Assembly: GCF_964204645.1 (NCBI RefSeq) | Contig: NC_134029.1 | Coordinates: 21,656,450 to 21,720,449, forward strand | Origin: Tubulanus polymorphus | Taxonomy: Eukaryota; Nemertea; Palaeonemertea; Tubulaniformes; Tubulanidae | DNA: 64,000 nt | Direction of reading: 5' to 3' | Part shown: positions 1-11,300 of the stretch, piece after piece | Position numbering within the stretch: position 1 is the first letter of the stretch | How the letters are laid out: each line of letters begins with the position of its first letter | Notes under the pieces: generated by a model | The model's input: the letters and a program-made list of their open reading frames with translations, nothing else | Database searches by the model: none | What the model was told of the DNA's origin: nothing | Translations under genes and position numbers: made by a program

Positions 1-560
1 TATCTGCAATTAAAACAAGCAACTGGTCGCTCTCTCTCTCCCTCCTGAATGGAGAAAACAGAAAATCGTTGCTCCGATGATTCTGCGTTGAACCCCCAGA
101 GGAGAGCCACATAAATGAAGTCAGCCAGCCGGGTACTAATGACATCGTTACACTAGTAAACTCATTCACTCTACTCATAATTACATCTGATGATTCTCAT
201 AGTTTATAGTTTCATGAACTTCGCTCATTACGATAATCAATTAGGTTTTCCTTCGGCACCCCGAAAAGAACGCTTCCGAAAAAGTAACTCGACCGAACCG
301 AGTATTGAACTGAGTAATGAGGGTTTCTTCGTCGGTACGAATGATCTCGAATCTTTCATGTGGTGAATATCGCTCCATCGCGACAACGACGACGACGACG
401 TTTTTCAATTTATTTTGTTTGTGCGATTTTTTCGCGATATTGAGACAGTTATCATAACCATGGAAACGGGAATTGTTCACGAATACAGAAACGGATTACG
501 TAAGACTTGAAACCGTTAGCGACGGTTGAGTAAAGATCAAAAACGAAGAAAATTCTAGCG

Positions 561-883
561 TAAGCTGTGATCAGACTGAGAGAGGGAGATGATTTCGCCC
601 GGGTCAGATCCGAGTCAAATCTGGCCCGTACCTAATTAGAGAGCGCATTCACATGTAAACCGCAAACTCGATACTAAACAAAGTTGTGATTAAGCGAAGT
701 CAAGTCACTTCCAGAACCTCAATTCAGCAATTCACCAGCAATATTTTGCCCGTGCTTGAATTTGGCACGGGCCTGATACATAATTTTTGGTTCGGCCAAA
801 TTCAAGTAGCTTATCTAGTATCCGTGTGAACAGTTAGCCTGTGCATGGCTCGGGCGAAAGACGCTTGTCTGCTCGCGGCTATA
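561..883 (+). mobile_element. CGCGATCACACG-type TIR element, copy 1
   Basis: It starts TAAGCTGTGATCA and ends GCTCGCGGCTATA, imperfect inverted ends. The interior includes GAGAGCGCATTCACATGTAAA and GTCACTTCCAGAACC, shared with the other copies. It has no coding capacity and is likely a non-autonomous DNA transposon (MITE). Confidence 0.7.
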
Positions 884-1099
884 CACATGGCATCGAAAAA
901 TTCGCTCAAGATTTGAGGCTTGTGGTCAGTTGTATTGCTGCCGACATTAGACTCTGTGAAATCAAAGCAGTTCTAGTAATGGTCCACTTGTCACGCGTAT
1001 ACCCCACTCTTTCACTCTCAAAGAAAACTCCATTAGCTGTTTCTTTTTTTTTAAGAAGGCATTTTCTTGAGAAGTCTTAGCAATGTTGTGTTGCGGATT

Positions 1100-1354
1100 G
1101 AAAGTGTTTTGTATTTCAACCAGGACAAGCGGCGAACGATTTCTGACGAAACTCCTTCGTTCGGTTCCTTATCCTTTACGTCGAAAATCAGCGGTGGTTC
1201 TCGTTCTTCGAACTTTGCAACATTTTTTCATCTTTGAAAAAGAAGCTGCTCGTCTGAAATTTGTTGAATCATCGGGTTGTTCGCTCGAACAGTTCACATC
1301 CGTCGCACTACAGCCGGTGGTGATGATTTGGAAGCGCTGTACACGGTACCGACG
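1100..1354 (+). other. Possible 5' untranslated exon
   Basis: This block is richer in CG dinucleotides than its surroundings and ends in GACG followed by GTAAGT, a strong donor at 1355. It has an open frame but no family resemblance. It could be an upstream leader exon of the Rho GEF gene. The left border is a guess. Confidence 0.25.
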
Positions 1355-1384
1355 GTAAGTTGCCACTGATTTTAGAGGATGAAT

Positions 1385-1700
1385 TAAAGCCGTGATCTCA
1401 CGATGATTTTTGGCTCAAGTCGAACTGGCCCGGACCACGCCCGAGTCATATTTGGCTCGTGCTCAATTGGAGAGCGCGTTTACATGTAAATCACTCACTC
1501 GTCACTAAGATTGATATCAAAATGATGCTGCGGCAAGCAAGGTGAGTCACTTCCAGAACCAGTTAACATTTAATCAGAATAGTATGACCTGTCCTACAAT
1601 TTGGCACTCGCCTGGTCCGAGATTTTCGGTCATGGACCTCTTCGGCACCGGTGTAAACGGTTAGCCCTGGTCAAAAAATGCTTGTGTGATCACGACTTGA
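1385..1700 (+). mobile_element. CGCGATCACACG-type TIR element, copy 2
   Basis: The ends are AAGCCGTGATCTCACG and GTGTGATCACGACTT, inverted. The interior matches copy 1 (GAGAGCGCGTTTACATGTAAA, GAGTCACTTCCAGAACCAG) in the same orientation. Confidence 0.75.
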
Positions 1701-2894
1701 TAGTTTATTGTCATGAATCGACTTGTCTCTGTGAGGATTAGGTGCTACTACGAACTGTAAGTTATAACTGATACAGTTGTAAACGTCAGTAAAGCCTTCA
1801 AGCGGTTACTCCCTGTAACATCTAATGAATTGTGTTGGCATGACTTATCTCTCAATGTTTGTAATGGACAAATGATATTTTCTGTCGTTGCCCAAGTGAA
1901 TCCAGAAGAGATATGGCTTCCGGACTAATCCGTAATGTCCGAATCAATCAATGACTCTTAGAGTCTAATGGTATCGAGGGGTATTTGATGTCTCGCTGCT
2001 GGTGGCTGACTCGAAGTTACATATGTTGGTCTTATTATGTAGGCTTCAACTGTTTGCGTCTGTGGATGTAAGGTTTTAAGTTGGTGATAGAGGAAAATAG
2101 AGATCAACAATCTGAACATTGCTATATCTTTAGAGCATGAATTTAGTTCATTCGTTCGATTTTCGGCGAAGAATACCATTTGATTTTCGAAACGTCTACA
2201 TATAACAAACTATAAAAAAGTAATGAATGTTTTTGAGTGATAAATTGAGCGCGGTGTCAAAATATAAAAAGCGATTCCTTCGATGTTTCATTTAATGCTT
2301 TATTTGCAGTCTATAAAACTGTCGTCTAAATTGGTCGATAGTCAGTTTCGACGGTGGAGTTCTGTCATTGATTGTATATGTAAGAGAGGCAAATGTCATC
2401 ATTTTATTGCATCAGTAGCCATTATAGGATGCTTCGAATCACCTGAGGCTATGTGATAAAACTGTTTAAGCTCTGCCAGAGCAGCCGGATGCTGCAAAAA
2501 TGCTATTGCAGCGACTACGTCGAGGATGAAACCTACGAGCAACGTTATCGAGAATTGATCTCTTCAGAAACAAATTATGCTACGTAAAGAAGTCAAACGA
2601 TAGTCATTCTATTATCTGTTTTTCTACCCATGTTTTAAAAGTAAACGAATACTTTGAAAACTGTAGAAAATATTTTGTAGATAAGTCATGATCGTACAAG
2701 GTTATTAACCATTGATAAAAAGAACTATATCCGTGTTGTGATGATAATGTGTAGAGAATCCCACAATGATACAGAAACAATTTATATCAAGTCTAAAAAT
2801 GTTTCCTCTAGCTACAGTAGTATATTAAACGTTTCAACTATTTTCTAAAAGTCATCTCAGGAATACTGTATTCCCGGAGATGACTATTAGGACC

Positions 2895-3095
2895 GTTTTA
2901 GTCATTCAAACCGGTGCCAATAGCAGGCCTGTGCCTGTTTGACATGGACCAAAATGCGGCCTCACAAAAAAACTTCAGACCAGGCCTGTGGAAGTGATTC
3001 ACCTCGCTTGCCACAGCATTTTATGGCATTTTAGTAATTTAACATTGAGTGATTTATGTGCAAACACGCTCTCTGCAATCAGACACTGGCCCAAT
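2895..3095 (-). mobile_element. CGCGATCACACG-type TIR element, degraded copy 3
   Basis: Only the interior is recognisable, in the opposite orientation: GGCCTGTGGAAGTGATTCAC, GAGTGATTTATGTGCAAACA and CGCTCTCTGCAATCAGACAC. The terminal repeats are lost or too diverged to see. Confidence 0.5.
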
Positions 3096-3838
3096 CAAAT
3101 GATCAATATCTACAGATCTTTCATAGATTCAACAAAATTTCTATTATTTTATGTTCCATTTCACGTCTTCCTCGTACAGATGGGTGGGCAGACGGACGGA
3201 CAGACGTTCGGGCGGATGGACGGGTGGATACTCGCTGCCAATATTCGAGCTGCTTTCGTTCCAACCCCCAGACGACAGCAATATTAGATTTTCAATGTAG
3301 TATTATAATCATGAGATTATGTATCCAAGGTAACTGATGAAATTATCGAGATTAATCAGCGCGCACCCCGTCGAAGCCGTGTATAACCTGCGGGTTTACC
3401 GGGCTACTTAATAATTCCTCCTCTACTTCAGCGTTCAGCGTTCTCATTTTTCCTCGACGTTCCTTTCGCGAAACGACGGCTCGAGCCCGTTAAGTAACGC
3501 GACGCCAATCGGATAAGAATCATACAGAATGAGAACGAGCTGCGTTAAAATTTCATGCTAAGTGGTTGCGATTTGTTCATCCATTCTTTCCGGTTTTCGA
3601 TGGAGTTGGAAGTGGTCAAACGTGGTTCTGCATACAGAATGATCAGGGGTGGATTCAGGAGCGCGTGGCGACTCGAGTCAAGTAAAAAAGGACACTTTCC
3701 AGAAAAATCACACATTTTTAGACCGCATCACACGGTCGCGAAATCTATTTTGAACGATATATTTTTCAAAGAATTTCAAAATCTAGTAGAGTAGCCGCAC
3801 TATTCATACTACGCATAAAACGTGGCGAATAGATAATA

Positions 3839-3965
3839 TGATAGAAACCCACTTTGCACAAATTTGAAAGTATTATTAAAAAAATTTGAAATTAAATTGA
3901 AAATTTTTTTGACTACAAATGTAGTTATTTTCTTCTTAGATTTGTACATAGTGGGTTTTTATCAT
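3839..3965. mobile_element. Small MITE with GAAACCCAC ends, copy 1
   Basis: The ends are GATAGAAACCCACTTTGCAC and, inverted, GTACATAGTGGGTTTTTATC. The 127-bp interior is very AT-rich. A second element with the same end motif lies at 19250-19370. Confidence 0.6.
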
Positions 3966-5398
3966 AATTTCAAACCAGGTATGATGAGGGTAGTACCCAC
4001 ATCTCATTGAATGATTAACTATAGCTATTAACATTTTTGAAAGGGCATCTAAAAAGATTCCGACCGTGTTTTCCAACACAGTTCACCCTACTGATAATTA
4101 TATTTAGTAAACTCGACTAAAAATCGTTGAAATACAACTAAATGTTCAAAACTCAATTTTGATTTTCCAATTTTGATTTCAAGTCATATATAGAGCTCTT
4201 GTTTGATGGCGTCATAAAAAAAATCCTATTGATTCTAGCGTTAAACATTTACCACTAATTGAAAGAGCGTACAGTAAAATAACAAACCGGTAATATTCGG
4301 ATAAGCATCTGAAAAACCTGTCGGATTATGAGCATCTGATGACATTACGATGAAAGTATCGAGGACATCAGAATTCATAACTGTTTCCTGATCCTTTATA
4401 ACTGATAACCCTCCGAAGCAGTATCCACAGGAAGATCTATGTAATTAGTTTCAATAATTGATAGATATCTGAGTGGTCGCCGCGTAGAACCGTTATGGCG
4501 GATCTCGTTTGATTAAACCAGAGCAAATGTTCATCGTTCCGTTCCGAACGCCGATATTGACATATTGTACGGTTTGTTGTGTTCTGAATGTGTTAGTTAC
4601 AGAACTTGTTATTATTCAGGTGTAAGACGGATGCATCACGCCTCACAATATCCACATACTCCATGTATTAGTAGCGTTGTACCTGTCCTCGTAAGATTGC
4701 GACATCCGGTGACTTGACACGCGATTGACCTTTGAATTGACCTGGCTGAAAAATTTAGCAATTTAGATTAGGCGGCTATATTTAGTGTTCAATATCAGTG
4801 CGCTCCCTATGTCTAACATACTTGTAAGAGAAAACCACCGTTTGAAAATATGATAACGATTTTCATACTTTTCTACGAAGTTCGTTACTTGCAATAAACG
4901 GGAACTCGTTTATCGCATCGCTTTGTTTTCTCAGAGCTGGATTTAACAACGTCAGGTGAACTCTAATCAACGGAGACTGGATTTGACATTCGCTGATTTG
5001 GAGACGTATAAACTCAGGTCGCGGGAACGAATTGATTAGCGTTTATCAGAATGGATAGCAGTAATATATGACATTCGTGTTTTTGTTTTCTTGCTGCGTT
5101 CATTTCATCGACGTCGTTGTCAGGTTATTACATACATGCCGGTCCTCCGCGTCGGTTAACAGCGTCGGTTTACAGCCCCGTAACGAATAGTCATTCGGGA
5201 AGCGCAATTGATTGCTGGGTATAAAGTTAGCGGAACGATTGTTGTCGGAGTGAGTGAGAGACATTGAGACAGTGAACGTATACTGTGATGTAGATACAGT
5301 GTATCTTGCTTGGTCTCTAACCTCATCATTAGTGTATACGTAGCTCTCACTTTTCATCTCTCGTGTTGTATTTGGTATTTGTTCACACACGTCATCGC

Positions 5399-8300
5399 AT
5401 GTCACGGATTATGACGGACTCCGATGATTTGAATTCGTCGAATTTGATGAGGGATAAAATGGTTATCGAATGCGCCGCGTTGGATATCGAAGTCGGAAAT
5501 TTTCAGGTACGATTATTTTTTTGAGAAACGTAGACCGCGTTGGCACTAAATTGTTATTTTGTACGGTCCAAGTTTGGACCATTCCAATTTAGAACGAACC
5601 AAGCATTTGCTCTAGTGACAAGTCCGTTCCATTTTAGACCCGACCAATTTGGACCGACATAAAAGATCGACCCAGTCCTTAATTTTGGAATGGACTAATT
5701 CTGTGTGTATGGAGACAAACTGGTTCCTGGTCCGTTCTAAATCGTTATTTTGAATCTCTGTGGTATGAATATATTTGAACTGAACTGATCACTAAATCGT
5801 CATCAAGTTGAAAAAAAGATTTGCCTAAATTGCCTAAAATTTGCCTTATTTAGCCCCAAATTTTCATGCTATCCACGAAGACTTGCATTTCAAAATCAAG
5901 GGGATATGGGGTATTCTTAGTATTTGGCTCTTTACTTTTGACTGTGTGTATAACATTTAGCTATGTACTTTTTCTTTTTCTTTCTGCCTGTGAAAATTCA
6001 GAGGATTTATTGACTGAACTGCTGCCGAGAAGTTTCACAACAACGGCGCATGCAAAAAAATCGCAAAATGGCAAACACGTAAAATAATAAAATGTTTCTT
6101 ACTCAAACAAGTAGGCACTCACAGGAATACGTGTATATACGTGATGCTTATGTAAATTTGTAGATATTGTAGATTTGCCCGTGGGAATTTGAACGTGAAA
6201 TATGAGCTTTCTACTTTTTTCGCCAGTATGTCATAGCTGATGCCTCGAAGCGTTTATGGGCGTATCAGTACCAAGTACATTCAGCATAGATTCTACTAGA
6301 TTTATGAAACTCATTTGATGTGTTAAATATAAGATGAGTTGATTCATTTGATGAGCGATAATGGGGTTTTGTGTATGGTATCTGTTAATTCATTATAGTA
6401 GTAGGCCTGGCCCCCGTTACTGGATGATAATGTCATGGGAAGTACTTTAAGTTACCTATCATATCCGAATAAGTTGTATTTCAGAATGATTGATCTATCA
6501 CCTTCGTATCTGAGAGGATCGGGAGGGAAACTGACAGAGTAATTGTTCCGTTATACAGGCATTCGTACTCTCTCCCTCGACGGTTTCCCATTCAGAAACT
6601 TCACTTAATACCCCAAGAATTTTCACTTCAACATTTCACATCTAAAGCAGGTGTACATCATCAACTATCTCACACTTACCGGAAAATGTTGGCATTTTCT
6701 GGCAGGGCAGATTTCTCGCCGCGCGCAACCTTTCTACGAATGCCAATCCGAAACGTCGAGTTTTTTTTTTGTTTGTTTGTTTTTTGTTTCAAATCGCTGT
6801 AGTTTAAACCTGTTTTTCAGTGGGTAAGGTTGTAGACACGCAATTTCCTCTCGTAATTAGACCGCTAATGAGTTCAACAGATAAATTTCACACCTCAGTT
6901 TGAATACGTCTGTCCAATCATCTGCCACTGATTTGAAGCGACGTTAAACAATATATCGCGTTTTAAACGATATCGGCAAAAAATTCGGTTTTCATTGCAA
7001 AATTTCTATGGAATTTACAAACAGCGCTTTTATACTTGAAGCACTGGGCATGTTGCCTATAAACATTACTTTAAGGGTGAGAGAGAAATTGGATAACATT
7101 TCGTATACTGCCGTAGGAAATATCTCTGAGGAATCGCGTATAATTTGTGACTGGAATATCTGCAGTGTTTTCATACCCATCGGGATTATGATTGAACACT
7201 GGTCTGATTTCATGCAAACTTCCCTGCATTCAACAACTGTCCAGGCATCCACATTCGTATGCACTAAGTGTCCTGAGTCTTCAGATTAAATTAAAGATGT
7301 ATTTTTGCCCGAAAAGTGTTGTCTAAAGCACAGGACACAGGGAAACACGCAAACAGGAGAGAGGAATATGTTAGCATTGTTTTCCCATGTTTAGCCCAAA
7401 AGTCAAACATGGCACAACTTTGGAAACATTGTTTCCTGAAACACAGAATCAAACATGTCTCATCTCGGAAACATTGTTTCCCCAAACCATGTTTCTCGTT
7501 TCTCAATGTTTCGGGAATTAAGTCAAAAATTCATAATTAAGTAATAAATTAAGTCAAACATGGTTTCGGGAAACAATGTTTCTGAGATGAAACATGTTTG
7601 ATTCTATGTTTCAGGAAACAATGTTTCCTAAGTTGTGCCATGTTTGACTTTATTCACGTCATTTTTTTCTCTGATGATGAAGTTTAGTCAAAACTTCAAG
7701 ACTGTCAGTAGAATGAATTATTAAACCGTCAACTGTGGGCTTTGTTCATCAACTCTGAAATACTGAGATCAACATCAGTCATGTTTGATTCTGTGTTTTT
7801 CGGGCGTCGTGGGCGATGGGCTTAAATCCACTACGGTGACAAATGAAACGCGGAATTGTTGGGGAGTTTCCAAATTTCACTAACCCCCTTGCTACGACTT
7901 CTTTGAAAGGGTGATCCTCGACATTAGCATCAAAGAACATACGAACGATCGAGACTTTTGCCGGGATAAATATTGTTGAGATTTTCAGATGATAGACGTC
8001 GAAATTGTTTGCCGAGCAAATACCCTACAAGTTTCTTGGCGCTTAAAAGAGCATGCAATGTGTCAAAATGTCAGAGTTTATTTCATCGAAGAAATCAATT
8101 GGATTGTCACATCACATTTCTTCCATATCACGGCCGAGGAAATAATAAACTTTGCACGCGAGGAACAGCAGTGATATCCTGTGTCAATTTTATTTTCATA
8201 GCGCAGTCACACCTTCCAGTCAACTTAATCTACCTTATTTTTATGAGGTCAAATTTTTACAAAATCCTCTGTAATCAATCAACGCCGAAATCATTAATAA

Positions 8301-11300
8301 CACAGAATGTCAGGGATTTTTTTTTCCACGCTAATTTACGTACGAAAAATAGATTATTTCCGCCTTAAGCGTGGTTTTAACGCATAAATTAGGTTTAACC
8401 CGGCGAATACGCGTTGATGATATCGCGGAAATGAAGAACACGCGCGACGACGGCGGCGGCGGCCAGCGCGTGAACACCTTTCAATTATTATAGCGAATTG
8501 TCTAAGATAATCATAGCTGCGAGTGCGGCTTGTTTTCACTGTTGAATGAACACTGGTAATCTCGCCATGTGATGCTTATTATCCATGAATAAATTACACT
8601 TCCTCGGGGATTCCTGCTCCTCTTCTTCGTACTGAAAAAAAAGCCAGAAGATTCAGGCGAAGCTTTATATTAGAAACTGTGACGGTTTGCGCCGCCGGAG
8701 GTGTTTAATCCATATCTGGCTGTCACGAGTACTGGAACACTAAAGGCCGCCTATAGGGAATTCTCGTGTGTAGATTATTAGTTTTCATTTTCCGCTGTTG
8801 ACTTGAACGAGTTTCGCGTTCATTCTATTTTTCAGGATGCGAGAAAAGGACGATTGTGTCGATTCAGTTCTTCGTGTCCGTCGCTCGCCGAACAAGAGGC
8901 GCCACCTGCAGGACGTCTGATGAACTCGCCTATAATCAGTAAGCATATAGTACGATAAAGCGCGATTAGTTCCGTGTCTATTTGAGACGGGCAAAATTTG
9001 GCCCGACCTAATCCATCGCACCAGGCCCGTGCCAAATGTGAGCATGTACTAACTGCACCTCACTTGCCACAGCATTGTTTTGATAGCATTTTAATAACGA
9101 GTGAGTGGTTTACATGTGACCGCGCTCTCTAATTAGGCTCCGGTCTGGTCCTGGCTAGTTTGACCTGGACCCGTTTGATCCCAGCTATAAACGAATTCAC
9201 AACTCGTATGAAAGTGTAAATTATGAACTGAACTATGGTGAAATTTGAACACAACCGAGGGTTATATGTGTGCTCACTTGTATTATACTGTTTGAACACC
9301 TTCTCGTCTCATGTACATAGATACTGCCGATGCCTGAAATCATTTAACTGGAAAATTTCAAATTATCGATTGCTCATTCTTGTCGAAAGTCGCTCGGTCG
9401 CCGTTGAAGCGTCTTTGAAATTCTTGCCGATAAGACGGATGCGATGTCTTTTCGCGAGGTATTTCGTTTCATCGGCGAAATGCGCTTTACAGCGAGCCTC
9501 TCTCCGTCTGACGTGTTCAAATAGCTTTTTTCATCGGCGAAATTTTATTGCTAGAAATTAGGCGTTTCGTTTAAATTTCAAGTGTTAAAGCGACGCATTC
9601 AAAAATTCTATCTATATTTGTTTATCAAACACAGAAAATTGTAATTATCAGAATGGTTTCTTAAGCTAGGGGCAGACGAGCGGCGATTGAATTCTCCAGT
9701 GAATCTACATGTATTCACTGGTAGCCGTTTATATGAAGGAGATAAAAAAAACTGGTTTCAGGAATTTACGTAGTTTGACCAGAGTATTTGATAAGTGATT
9801 TTCACTATGAATGACCCACTTTTTCTAGCGCCATCTGGTGAGTGCCGATACCCCTTTGAAGTGGTACGGTGATTTTTCGAATTTAAGACAAGCCGCTTTA
9901 CTTTCGATCTCGGTACTATCATTATTGTCTTGAATCCCAGCGATACAAAACTAACGCGTATCATGGTTCCCACAGAACAGGGAATTTGGGAAAAACTTGG
10001 GAATTGTGAAAAGATAATTCCCGGTTTGGAAATATTTGAGAATTTGAAAAATTGTCCTCAAATCAGGGAAATATTTGGGAAATTCATTACATTTCACGTA
10101 TTACATTTGCCAAGGGCAACTTTTCTCGGTGATTTCTCTTGAAAATTACCTTTATTAACCAGTCACCGCTAAAATGTTGACTATAGCATGACGATACGTG
10201 TTCATTTGCATTTGGGAAAATTGAAAAATCACCCATGAAATACTTGAAAAAAACTTGGGAATTTTGAATTCATTTAACTGTGGGAACCATGGCGTATACA
10301 ACTTCACATTATTGGTCGTTTTATAGTTTCTGACTCTCGTATCGCTGGATAAATAATTTAGCTTTTGATGGCGTCATTAGTCGAGATATCACACTTGGGT
10401 CAGCTATCGTTCCTCGTGTTCATGAAGCTTAGTAACGAAACGATGTCTTTACAGTTTCTTCGACGCATTGCTAGTTCGTCACGTATATTCCGCAACTTAA
10501 CCATAGCAAATGAGTAACAACAGTTTCAGCAGTGTAACTTGGATGAGAAATGAATTTCTGCGATATCAATATAGATACTTGATCGATAAAGTAGAATAGT
10601 TCTATTATCAGGTGTGGCAGAATTATCAGTGTTACTGGACTTTCAACAACGGAAGTGATGGAGTGTTAAACCCTTATTGGAAAAAAATGGAAATATGTTC
10701 GATTATTTCATTGCTGCTTTGATTACTGTACTAAATTCATTATTCAACACATTGTGAATATCTGCCTCTTCAAAATGTAGTAGGATTTATTCTATAGCCG
10801 CGATCAGATCACACTGAAAAATTTGACTCGTGTCTAATTAGAGAGCGCATTCAAATGCAAACCACTCACTCAATACTGAACAATGCTTAAATGAAGCGAA
10901 GTCAGTCACTTCTGGAACCAATTGCAATTCACATGCAATAATTTGACCCATGCTAAAATTTGGCTAGGGCCTGGGCCAAAAATGCTTGCTCGATTGCGGC
11001 TTATACCGATGCATCATGGATTATATTACATTTCGTTTATTAACGAACTTAATGAACGGCTACTTTTGAGGTCGTAACAGTAAAGATATAATGATTATGT
11101 ATGCGTTGTATTTCAGGTGGTTGTCATTCATCTATGTTGGATATCGCTCAGGAACATCGGTACAATAACAATGATATGCGGGATGCTCACGCGTATTCGT
11201 CTATTGATATGTACTGTAATAACGATACGACCGGTGGCGCCGCCAACAGCATCGAAACGAACGTGAAAATTTGTATAAACGACGTTACGGTCGAGAGCAC

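Larger units (their letters stand above)
1..5398. other. Region upstream of the Rho GEF start codon
   Basis: I see no protein gene here. The region holds TIR-element copies at 561-883, 1385-1700 and about 2895-3095, a separate small inverted-repeat element at 3839-3965, and a CpG-richer block at about 3358-3620. A possible untranslated exon ends at a GTAAGT donor (1354/1355). The Rho GEF promoter and its 5' leader should be within this part, most likely in the last few hundred bases, but I found no convincing TATA box. Confidence 0.5.

Noticed and set aside
241-480. Minus-strand open frame of 79 residues with a Val run
   Set aside because: The Val run comes from a CGA repeat. No splice context or homology is visible.
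2988-3337. Overlapping plus-strand open frames of 93-99 residues
   Set aside because: They begin inside a degraded TIR element and continue into a short GGACGGAC-like repeat. There is no family resemblance, and composition is repeat-like.
7008-7289. Open frames of 90-93 residues on both strands at the same place
   Set aside because: They are mutually overlapping, lie inside Rho GEF intron 1 and show no recognisable protein.
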